From: Pyxidicoccus xibeiensis
GTDB lineage: Bacteria > Myxococcota > Myxococcia > Myxococcales > Myxococcaceae
Direction of reading: 5' to 3'
DNA: 64,000 bases
Assembly: GCF_024198175.1 (NCBI RefSeq)
Contig: NZ_JAJVKV010000003.1
Coordinates: forward strand, 558,001-622,000
Shown: in pieces, positions 1 through 7,122 of the stretch
Layout of the letters: every line of letters begins with the position of its first letter
How positions within the stretch are numbered: position 1 is the first letter of the stretch
Program-made: the position numbers and the translations under genes
Notes under the pieces: generated by a model
The model's input: only the letters and a program-made list of their open reading frames with translations
Databases searched by the model: none
What the model was told of the DNA's origin: nothing

Positions 1-123
1 ATGCTTCTTCATGGTCGTCTCTCCTGTGGTGGGCCTGGGCGCCGCTGCTCGCGGTCCAGCACAACCCTGAAGGACCAGCGCACAGAGCGCCAACATCCAC
101 ACCTTCATCCGCGCTTCCATCAT
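1..123 (-). CDS. Lipoprotein, N-terminal part only (runs off the window)
   Basis: Reading the minus strand from the ATG at 123 gives 41 codons that stay open to the window edge. The product begins with a short basic stretch, a hydrophobic core (VWMLALCALVL) and a Cys preceded by Leu-Gln-Gly, which fits a signal peptidase II lipobox. It therefore looks like an envelope lipoprotein exported by Sec. A GAGGAA ribosome site lies about 8 bases before the ATG; a second ATG follows immediately and a third five codons in. Only the signal peptide and about 20 mature residues are visible, so no function can be given. Confidence 0.6.
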   Translation of the reverse strand, partial: MMEARMKVWMLALCALVLQGCAGPRAAAPRPTTGETTMKKH

Positions 124-221
124 CCGCTGTTCCTCGGCCAGGGTGGATGACCGCCAGATAGCGCCACCCGGCCGGGCCCGGATTGCAAAAACGCGACACC
201 TGCCCAGAATGCCGGGCGGTG

Positions 222-1037
222 AGCCGCCCCCGAATCGACGCGCCGCGTGGTGTCCTTCCACGCCCCGCCCCGGCGGGGAAGATTGTCCACGAGCGCTTCG
301 CGCCCTCACCCGAGCTGGAGCACTACGTCCAGCACTTCTGGAGCGTGCGCTGGGATTTGCGCGACGAGGCGCCCGTGGTCGCCGAGACGCTGTCTCACCC
401 GTGCGTCCACCTGGTCTTCGAGCAGGGCAAGGGCCGGGTGGTGGGGGTGCCCAGGCGCAGGTTCCGCCAGCGGCTGCAGGGCCAGGACCGCGTCTTCGGC
501 ATCAAGTTCCGGCCGGCCACCTTCCAGCCCCTCCTGCGGGCGCCCGTCTCGAGCATCACCGACCGCATGCTCGGCCTGCGCACGGTGTTCGGCGCACGGA
601 GCGATGCGCTCCGGCGCGCCATCCTCGGGGAGCCGGACCCGAGGCGGTGCGCGGCGCTCGCGGAGGACTTCCTGCGAGGACGACTGCCACCGCTGCCCGA
701 GCCGCTCGCACGGCTCCGGGACGTGGTGGAGCGGCTGGCCTCGGACCCGGACATCACCCGGGTGGAGCAGGTCGTCGCGCTCACGGGCCTGGAGCCGCGC
801 AAGCTGCAGCGGCGCTTCGACGCCGCCGTCGGCGTGAGCCCCAAGTGGGTCATCCAGCGCTACCGCCTGCACGAGGCCGCCTAGCAGCTCGCCCGGACGG
901 ACGCGCCGGACATGGCGGACCTCGCGCTGCGGCTGGGGTACTTCGACCAGTCGCACTTCATCCGCGACTTCAAGGCCGTGGTGGGCCGCTCCCCCGGCCG
1001 CTACGTCGAGGAGGCCCGCGCGAGCCGGCGGGCCTGA
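222..1037 (+). pseudogene. AraC-family transcriptional regulator interrupted by an in-frame TAG
   Basis: The N-terminal part has the layout of AraC regulators with a DUF6597-like sensor domain (motif HYVQHFWSVRWDL, then a cupin-like stretch ending in HLVFEQ). A helix-turn-helix of the AraC type follows (GLEPRKLQRRF, then VSPKWVIQRYRLHEAA). At 882-884 a TAG stops the frame inside the DNA-binding domain. The same frame then continues with QLARTDAPDMADLALRLGY and FDQSHFIRDFKAVVGRSPGRY, the expected second HTH and signature, to a TGA at 1035-1037. Homologues usually have Glu after HEAA, so a single GAG to TAG change explains it. The start is uncertain: GTG at 222 or TTG at 183; an in-frame TAG at 159-161 excludes anything earlier. 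Without readthrough the product lacks half of its DNA-binding domain. Confidence 0.75.
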
Positions 1038-1043
1038 CGGCGC

Positions 1044-1496
1044 TCAGGGCACGTTGGGCCACGGCTTCGAGCGCGGTCCCGCCATCCAGTTGTCGTGACG
1101 GCCGTCCCAGTACTGGAAGTTCAGCCCGGAGAGGTCCACGTCCTCCAGGCAGTTGACATGCACTGTGCGGAACTCACCGCCGAGCTCCGCCACGTCCCCC
1201 TCGCCGAAGCACATGATGCCGCAGCGCTTGCAGAAGGCGCGGTGGTTGGGGCTCGCGTCCACGCCGTACCTGCCGAGGCTGTCCGCGCCCGCCACGAGCC
1301 GGAAGGCGTGCGGCTTCACGTTGATGGTGGAGCCTCCCGCCTTGAGGCAGATGGTGCAGTTGCAGCGGTTCACCGGCACGGTGAGGTCCAGGTCCGCCTC
1401 GAAGCGCACGGCGCCGCAGTGACAGCCGCCGACGTACTTCTTCACGTGGGCGGGGTTCGGAAGCTGCTGCCAGTTGGTCTCGGTCTCAGGAGTCAT
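1044..1496 (-). CDS. GFA family (glutathione-dependent formaldehyde-activating enzyme-like) protein
   Basis: A 150-residue protein with the zinc-binding pattern of the GFA/CENP-V fold: GGCHCGAV near residue 22, CNCTIC near 45, and a late CKRCG around 95. Known members bind zinc, and a few act on S-hydroxymethylglutathione; most have no tested activity, so the substrate is unknown. The ATG at 1496 is chosen because GGAGAGA precedes it by about 8 bases and because upstream in-frame codons offer no better start. It converges on the broken AraC gene, with only 6 bases between stops. Confidence 0.85.
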   Translation of the reverse strand: MTPETETNWQQLPNPAHVKKYVGGCHCGAVRFEADLDLTVPVNRCNCTICLKAGGSTINVKPHAFRLVAGADSLGRYGVDASPNHRAFCKRCGIMCFGEGDVAELGGEFRTVHVNCLEDVDLSGLNFQYWDGRHDNWMAGPRSKPWPNVP

Positions 1497-1693
1497 CGCG
1501 GGTCTCTCCGATACATCGTGAGTTGATGCAGGGAGTTCTAGGCCCCGGCGATGACAGCCTTGTGTCAGGTTTCCTCCGAGGCACCCGGTGGGGCCCGGCC
1601 ACAAGGCTCAAGGCCCTGGCACGTCGGGGTGTTCGACTCCCAACAGTGGTCGTGGTAGTAACGCCGGATACCTGCTTCCGAGGGGGGGTGGGC

Positions 1694-2164
1694 ATGAACC
1701 GATTGATGCCCGCATCCGCTCACCCAGCACCCTTGTTCTCCACCCCCGTCCTGGCCCAACTGCTGGAGCGCCGCACCACCGGCCAGGTGCTGGGGGCGGT
1801 GGCCGCCATCCACCTGGGCCTGATGCACTTCGGGCTGCCCACGTGGCCGTGCCCCGTCCAGAGCGCGGTGGGACTGCCCTGCCCCGGCTGCGGGCTGTCC
1901 CGCGCCACGGCGGCGCTGCTTCACGGTGACTGGCGGGCCGCGCTGTCGTGGCACGCCTTCGCCCCCGTCATCCTGGCGGCGCTGGCGCTCATCATCGGGA
2001 TGGCCTTCCTCCCGGAAGCAGCCCGGCGCCGGGGCATCGACGCGGTGGCCCGCGTGGAGCGGCGCACCCGGGTGACGGCCCTGCTGCTGGTGGCCCTGGT
2101 GGCCTACTGGCTCATCCGGCTGCTCGTCTTTCGCGACACCTTCCTCACCTCAACCCTCAGCTGA
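1694..2164 (+). CDS. DUF2752 membrane protein
   Basis: A 156-residue protein with the DUF2752 signature: a Cys-Pro-Xaa-Cys-Gly motif (GLPCPGCGLSRATAALLHGD) followed by two hydrophobic segments (about residues 92-112 and 130-150). Members are small inner-membrane proteins of unknown role. The frame is open further upstream, but the stretch before 1694 does not look like protein, and the domain is complete from this ATG. The next gene starts 31 bases downstream on the same strand, so the two are probably co-transcribed. Confidence 0.8.
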   Translation: MNRLMPASAHPAPLFSTPVLAQLLERRTTGQVLGAVAAIHLGLMHFGLPTWPCPVQSAVGLPCPGCGLSRATAALLHGDWRAALSWHAFAPVILAALALIIGMAFLPEAARRRGIDAVARVERRTRVTALLLVALVAYWLIRLLVFRDTFLTSTLS

Positions 2165-2195
2165 AGAACGCCTCACCCCTTAAGGAGAAACGCAC

Positions 2196-2459
2196 ATGGG
2201 AATGATCCTCGGTCTGCTCGGAATCCTCTGCAGCATCGCCAACCTGGCCTGCTTCATCATGGTCGTCATCAAGCTGTTCCAGGCCAAGGGCCCGCTGCAC
2301 GGCATCCTGGGCATCATCTGTGGCCTCTACACCTTCATCTGGGGCTGGATGAACGTGGACCAGAACAACAACAAGAACATCATGCTCGCGTGGACGGCGA
2401 GCATCGTGGCCGGCATCGTGTTCAACGTGCTCGGCGGCATGATGTCCTCCGGTTCGTAG
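2196..2459 (+). CDS. Small membrane protein, function unknown
   Basis: An 87-residue protein with three hydrophobic stretches (about residues 2-26, 34-50 and 62-82) and a short polar loop rich in Asn (DQNNNKN). AAGGAGAAA sits 6-8 bases before the ATG, a strong ribosome site. It follows the DUF2752 gene closely and is probably in the same operon. I do not recognise a family; similar short proteins are often found next to DUF2752 genes. Confidence 0.75.
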   Translation: MGMILGLLGILCSIANLACFIMVVIKLFQAKGPLHGILGIICGLYTFIWGWMNVDQNNNKNIMLAWTASIVAGIVFNVLGGMMSSGS

Positions 2460-2478
2460 TCGTCGCAGTCGTACGGTG

Positions 2479-2500
2479 GGCGGGCCCAGGGTGGCCCGTC
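2479..2500. terminator. Possible hairpin between convergent genes
   Basis: An inverted repeat (CGGGCC at 2481-2486 and GGCCCG at 2493-2498, with one bulged outer pair extension) lies between two converging genes. There is no T-run on either strand, so an intrinsic terminator is only a suggestion from position and stem strength. Confidence 0.35.
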
Positions 2501-2517
2501 CCTTCCGGGCCCGTGCT

Positions 2518-3261
2518 TCAGCACATGGAAGCAAAGATGGGCCACACGAGCAGCAGGCCCTCTTCGTCGGTCATGCGCAGCCAGCCCATCGGAACCAGGG
2601 GCTGGTCCAGGTCGACCATGGCTCCGACCTGCATGAAGTTCCCCTTCGTGCGGATGATGCGCAGCTCGACGGCTTCACCCTCCAGCCGGGGCGGCTGGGC
2701 CACCGACAGCGGATGGGAGCGAGCGTCCTCCCTCGCGGCCAAGTAGAGACGCGCCTGCCCACCGGGAGCGAGGTCAAGGTACTCGACGCCGGTCCACTGC
2801 CAGCCCTTCGAGTCGAACGGGAGGAACTGGAGGCTCGGGCCCTCGCGAGTGGAGTCCCGCGGAAGCTCGCGGAGCCAGGCGCGTGTGTTCTTGCGCACGT
2901 CGATGACGACGTGGATGTAGCTTCCCCGCTGCTCGACGACGGGGAACTTGCGCAGTGCCGTGTCGTAGTCCCAGCCGCTCAGCGCCTGGAGGTCCTTCAC
3001 GGCGAGGGTGCCAGCGAGCTCGAAGGCGTCACCGCTCGGCAGGTAGCGCGGAAGCGTTCCTGACGGGCGCCGCTCCTCGTCGAAGGCCGTGTGGACGAAG
3101 GCCACGCCGATGACGTTGCGGAGGGCGTCTTCGGCGACGTCCACGCGGGAGAGGTACAGCCTCTCGGAGGGCAGGTCCGCGCGCGCGGCGGAGGCGGTCA
3201 GCAGCACGAGCGCGGACAGCGTGGTGACGAGCAGGCTTCGGAGCGGAAGGCATGGGCTCAT
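2518..3261 (-). CDS. Secreted protein, function unknown
   Basis: A 247-residue protein with a clear Sec signal peptide (basic start, hydrophobic core LVTTLSALVLLTASA, then a likely ARA-D cleavage site near residue 28). The mature part has no motif I recognise. It alternates beta-like stretches (YIHVVIDV, ARLYLAAR, VELRIIRT) and ends in a short segment with one Cys. It is probably periplasmic or extracellular. It is read toward the small membrane protein gene, with a possible hairpin between them. Confidence 0.7.
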   Translation of the reverse strand: MSPCLPLRSLLVTTLSALVLLTASAARADLPSERLYLSRVDVAEDALRNVIGVAFVHTAFDEERRPSGTLPRYLPSGDAFELAGTLAVKDLQALSGWDYDTALRKFPVVEQRGSYIHVVIDVRKNTRAWLRELPRDSTREGPSLQFLPFDSKGWQWTGVEYLDLAPGGQARLYLAAREDARSHPLSVAQPPRLEGEAVELRIIRTKGNFMQVGAMVDLDQPLVPMGWLRMTDEEGLLLVWPIFASMC

Positions 3262-3362
3262 GCCCTGCCTTATTGCAACCCATGAACCAGGGCCGGGCCG
3301 CCGCGTAACAGGCTGGAATCACGCGGCTTCGTCTGGAAGTGCGGCCCGTGGGCCGCAACCGC

Positions 3363-4145
3363 TCAGAGGGCGTGCCGGCACTGGCCGAGGAAGCGGACCA
3401 GCTCGGCGTGGAACCACTGCGCCGCATCCAGCATCACCCAGTGACTCGCATGCGGCGCCACCGAGCGGGACAGCGTGGGCCGCTGCCCCACCAGGGTCTC
3501 CGGGCCGGTGGTCGCCACCAGCGCGTGCGTGGGTCCCGTGAAGCTGTCGAAGGCGTCACCCGGGTCGAAGTGGAGCAGCGACTCCAGGTTCCCCGCGATG
3601 GCCTCCCGCCGCGAGGTGCGCATCGTCTTCATCACCTGCACGCGCGTGGCTTCCTTCGCCGCCAGCAGCTGCGACGCGAGCCAGTGCTCGTGAAAGGCGC
3701 CGTACTTCGCCGGGCTGAAGTTCTCCAGCAGGGCGTCCGCCTCCGCCTTCGACATCCGGCGCATGTCTCCCGGCGGCTCCACGAGGAGCAGCCCCGCGAG
3801 CCGCTCGGGGTAGTACGCCGCGAAGGCGCCCGCCACCGCGGCCCCGAAGCCGTGCCCCGCCAGCACGAACTTCTGCGGCACCAGCGCGTCCGCCACCGCG
3901 ACGACATCCTCTACCGCCGCCTCCACCCCAAAGGGCCCCTGCGCGCCCCCGCTCTCCCCCAGGCCGCGCAAATCGAAGGAGACGCTGAGCGTCGAAAGGC
4001 CGTGCTGCGTCTCCGCCCAGTGCGTCCGGTCCGCGGCGAGGTCGTGCACGAAGAGGATGGGGATGCCGCTGTCGCCCTCCACTGTCGCCATCAAGCGTCC
4101 CACGGGGCCCGTGACGCCTACTGATTTCGGCTCTTTGTGCTTCAT
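3363..4145 (-). CDS. Alpha/beta hydrolase-fold protein with a Gly in place of the nucleophile Ser
   Basis: The 260-residue product follows the alpha/beta hydrolase pattern: an oxyanion-type strand (IPILFVHDLAADRTHW), FDLRGLGESGG, then the nucleophile elbow, and a C-terminal His region (HASHWVMLD). The elbow reads G-H-G-F-G, so the residue that should be the catalytic Ser is Gly (codon GGC, one base from AGC). The usual acid position is also unclear (ALVATTGPETL). The protein may be inactive, or may act as a binding protein. The ATG at 4145 is preferred because the conserved fold begins soon after it; the open frame upstream is low-complexity and Arg/Pro-rich. Confidence 0.75.
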   Translation of the reverse strand: MKHKEPKSVGVTGPVGRLMATVEGDSGIPILFVHDLAADRTHWAETQHGLSTLSVSFDLRGLGESGGAQGPFGVEAAVEDVVAVADALVPQKFVLAGHGFGAAVAGAFAAYYPERLAGLLLVEPPGDMRRMSKAEADALLENFSPAKYGAFHEHWLASQLLAAKEATRVQVMKTMRTSRREAIAGNLESLLHFDPGDAFDSFTGPTHALVATTGPETLVGQRPTLSRSVAPHASHWVMLDAAQWFHAELVRFLGQCRHAL

Positions 4146-4331
4146 CGGCTCGGCTCCCGGCCCCCGGTACGGGCGCTGCCCGTCCGCCCACCGCGCTGTC
4201 CGAAGCGCCAGGGCCATCCCCGGAGTCTGCCCCACTTCTACCGGCGGTGTATCGCAGGGGGCCGGTGACGCTCCGAACCGGGGCTGGCGCATCGTCCAGT
4301 CCTCGCCACTGGCTGTCGCAGCCGCACGCCC

Positions 4332-4697
4332 TCACGGCTCGGTGGAGACCACCCGGCCCGGCTCCAGGACTTCCCGCGTCTCGGCCCCCGCCTCCACGTA
4401 CCCGGCTCCGCCCTCGAGCACCCCGCCGTCCGCGAGCACGGCGGTGAGCCGGTACGACGACTCGCCCACCGCCACGAAGGGCAACCGGATGGACGCGCCG
4501 GGCCCCAGCCCCCGGTGCACGACCTGACCGTCCTCGTGCTCGATGCGCACCTCGCGCACCTCCTGCCCCGTCCGGTTCTCCAGCCGCACCGTCACCAGGG
4601 GCGCGCCCGGCGTGCGTGTCAGCCAGAGCGCGCCCACACCTCCCAGCGTCAGCGCCGCCCCCACCAGCACTCCGACGAACATCGGAACGAGCTTCAT
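4332..4697 (-). CDS. Membrane-anchored small protein, function unknown
   Basis: A 121-residue protein with one N-terminal hydrophobic helix (about residues 4-24, LVPMFVGVLVGAALTLGGVGALW) that is either an anchor or an uncleaved signal. The exported part is beta-rich with no Cys (TVRLENRTGQEVREVRIEHEDG), suggesting a small Ig-like or C2-like sandwich. GGGGAG about 7 bases before the ATG at 4697 supports this start over the in-frame ATG further upstream. No family is recognised. Confidence 0.65.
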   Translation of the reverse strand: MKLVPMFVGVLVGAALTLGGVGALWLTRTPGAPLVTVRLENRTGQEVREVRIEHEDGQVVHRGLGPGASIRLPFVAVGESSYRLTAVLADGGVLEGGAGYVEAGAETREVLEPGRVVSTEP

Positions 4698-4977
4698 CGC
4701 GACTCCCCGCAACCGTGAACAAGAGGCGCCAGCATCATGGCTCCCCCACTTCATGGCGATGTCTCGGTTGAAGCCGGAACCTGTTTCTCCGGCTCTTCAG
4801 CCCGGAGAAGGGCCACGAGCCCGTCAAACCAGACAGGTGTAAAATTTTAATCACGCTTGATTGCTGCTGTGTTTGCTCTTAGTGTTTCAGCTGACCCACA
4901 GGGTCAAACCTGAAGCCCCCCCAATCGACAGCACCGATCCGGAGCACCCTCCCCCTGTCTTCAGGAGTGCCCCTCTC

Positions 4978-6141
4978 ATGCCTCGCATCCAGATGCGGAC
5001 GGCCCGGTCCTCGCTGCAGGACGCGCGTGCCGCCGCGGACGAGCTGGTCTCCCAGCTGTCCGGCCCTACCCCGAAGCTCGTCACCCTCTTCGCCTCGCGT
5101 GAGCGGGACCAGCTCGCGCTCAACCGCGCGGTGCGCGAGCGGCTTCCCCAGGGCACCCGGCTGGTCGGGGCGACGACGGCGGGGGAGCTGGACAACCACG
5201 GCATCCACTCCGGCAGCGTGGTGCTGGGCGCGCTGTCGGGCGACTTCGAGGTGGGCCTGGGCGTGGGCCGGGGGCTGTCACATGACGCCCTCTCCGCCGG
5301 CATGCAGGCCATGCAGCACGCCTGCCGTGAGCTCGGCGTCCGTCCGGAGGACCTGGACCCGCGGCAGCACGTGGGCATCGTGATGGACGACGCGTTCCGC
5401 TACAAGAAGGAGGAGCTGCTGCTCGGCCTGCTGGACCGCAACCCGAGCCTGGTGGTCGTCGGCGGTGGCGCGAGCGACCACGAGCCAGACCCGGCGAAGC
5501 AGTCCGCCCTCCTGCACGTGGACGGCGAGGTCGTCAGCGACGCGGCCTGGGTGGCGCTCATCCATACCCAGGCACCGTGGGCGGCCATGCGCTCGCACTG
5601 GTACGTGCCCACCGGAGAGCGCCTGTGCATCACCCGCGTGGACGAGACGCACACGCGCGCGCTGGAAATCGACGGGCAGCCCGCCGCCCGGCGGTACGCG
5701 GAGCTGCTCGGCGTGGGCCTGGACGAGCTGGAGTTCGGCAAGCCCCGGGGCTTCTCCCTGCGCCCCACCGCGCTGAAGGTGGGGCGGGAGTACTTCCTCC
5801 GCTCGCCCTGGAAGCCCCTGGAGGACGGCTCCATCCTCTTCGCCAACCTCCTGGACGAAGGCGCCGAGCTGGAGCTGATGCGGCTGGGCGACATGGTGGA
5901 GTCCACCCGGCGCTTCTTCACCGAGGAGATTCCGCGCCGCCTCGTCCACCCCGAGGCCGCGCTGCTGTTCCACTGCGGCGGGCGCATGTGGATGGCGCAG
6001 TCCATGGGCGTGGCCCCGGCGCTCGCCGCCACGCTGCGGCACGCGCCCACGGCCGCGGGCTCCAACGTACACTTCGAGATGTACTCGGGCTTCCACATCA
6101 ACACCACCCTCACCGCGCTGGTGTTCGGAGCCACGCGCTGA
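4978..6141 (+). CDS. FIST-domain sensor protein
   Basis: A 387-residue cytoplasmic protein with FIST N (about residues 20-200) and FIST C (about 215-365) domains. Recognisable pieces are LVGATTAGELDNHGIHSGSV, the VVGGGASDH stretch near 160, and the C-terminal LLFHCGGRMWM and GFHINTTLTALVFG. FIST domains are thought to bind small ligands such as amino acids and usually feed into signalling. Here no kinase or cyclase lies next to it, so the output is unknown. The ATG at 4978 has AGGAG 10 bases upstream. The open frame back to 4861 lacks conservation and is likely leader. An AT-rich stretch (GTAAAATTTTAATCA, about 4836-4850) upstream may hold the promoter. Confidence 0.85.
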   Translation: MPRIQMRTARSSLQDARAAADELVSQLSGPTPKLVTLFASRERDQLALNRAVRERLPQGTRLVGATTAGELDNHGIHSGSVVLGALSGDFEVGLGVGRGLSHDALSAGMQAMQHACRELGVRPEDLDPRQHVGIVMDDAFRYKKEELLLGLLDRNPSLVVVGGGASDHEPDPAKQSALLHVDGEVVSDAAWVALIHTQAPWAAMRSHWYVPTGERLCITRVDETHTRALEIDGQPAARRYAELLGVGLDELEFGKPRGFSLRPTALKVGREYFLRSPWKPLEDGSILFANLLDEGAELELMRLGDMVESTRRFFTEEIPRRLVHPEAALLFHCGGRMWMAQSMGVAPALAATLRHAPTAAGSNVHFEMYSGFHINTTLTALVFGATR

Positions 6142-6181
6142 GCGGCGTGACGGCGCACAAGCAGGGTGCAGCCAGGGCCCG

Positions 6182-7108
6182 TCAGTCAGGCACGTTGTCG
6201 GGACACACCGCCTCCGACCAGTGCTGCCCGTCGAAGGCCAGCACGTTCCGGGGGCCGAACGACCACAGCACGCCCCCCGAGGCGTCCAGGCGATGCATCG
6301 GTGGATTCTCCGCCCCGGTGACCTTCACCTCCGAGCAGGTGCCCCCGTCATACACATGGAGCCCTCGAGTCCCCGCCGTGAGGTAGAGCTTCCGGCCGAA
6401 GGGACAGATGGCCCAGACGTCGTCGCGAAGCCCGGCGGTCTCCAGCAGATGCCATCCCCGCGGGCTCCCCTGGAGCAGCACGCCATCCGCTCCCGCCACC
6501 ACCACCTCACCGCCGGGCAGGCACCGGACCGCATGGAGGTGCGCCCGGCTCGGCAGCTTCAGATAGTCCCAGCGCGAGCCGTCGTAGTGCGCGGCGAGGC
6601 CATCCAGGCCGACGGCATAGAGGTCGTCGCTCGCGAACCCATCCAGGTCCAGGAAGTCATTGTCGCGTCCGGGGTCCAGGCCTGTCTCCAGCCGGCGCCA
6701 CCCGCCCGACTCCAGGCGATAGAGCTGCCCGCCCCAGCCGCAGGCGAAGAACGCGTCGCCGACGGCGCGCACGCGCTCCAGCGGGCCTCGCGACTCGGCG
6801 TCGGTGATGACGTACTCGCGAAATCTGCCCTTCACGCGCCGGGGCGTCAGCGGGCGGCCCCACTCCCCCACCTGCTTGACCAGGCCATTCCTCCCCAGCG
6901 CGCAGACGACGCCGCTCCGGTGCGTCACCGAGGTGATGAAGTCGTGCGCCACCTCGTGCGCGAGCCACGTGTCGCCGAACTTCAGGTAGAGGCGGGAGGT
7001 GGCCGCGTCGGGGGTCTCCGTGAAGCCCGCGCTGACGACGAGGGTGTCGGCGTCCAGGGCCACCCCATCCGAGAAGAACACGGTGGCCGCGTCCCCGATG
7101 TCGGTCAT
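6182..7108 (-). CDS. Beta-propeller-like protein, function unknown
   Basis: A 308-residue protein without signal peptide. It shows repeated short blade-like units of about 40 residues that end in a small residue plus aromatic and Gly (GRNGLVKQVGEW, CGWGGQLYRLESG, GLDGLAAHYDGS, GADGVLLQGSPRGW, GTRGLHVYDGG). This resembles YVTN/YCF48-like or WD40-like propellers. It lies 14 bases downstream of the DNA polymerase gene on the same strand and is probably co-transcribed, but there is no evident functional tie. Confidence 0.65.
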   Translation of the reverse strand: MTDIGDAATVFFSDGVALDADTLVVSAGFTETPDAATSRLYLKFGDTWLAHEVAHDFITSVTHRSGVVCALGRNGLVKQVGEWGRPLTPRRVKGRFREYVITDAESRGPLERVRAVGDAFFACGWGGQLYRLESGGWRRLETGLDPGRDNDFLDLDGFASDDLYAVGLDGLAAHYDGSRWDYLKLPSRAHLHAVRCLPGGEVVVAGADGVLLQGSPRGWHLLETAGLRDDVWAICPFGRKLYLTAGTRGLHVYDGGTCSEVKVTGAENPPMHRLDASGGVLWSFGPRNVLAFDGQHWSEAVCPDNVPD

Positions 7109-7122
7109 GGAGGTTGCCTGGC

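Noticed and set aside
1615..1665. T-arm-like sequence (GTCGGGGTGTTCGACTCCCAAC)
   Set aside because: Only a partial arm with mismatches; no acceptor, D-arm or anticodon arm could be formed around it.
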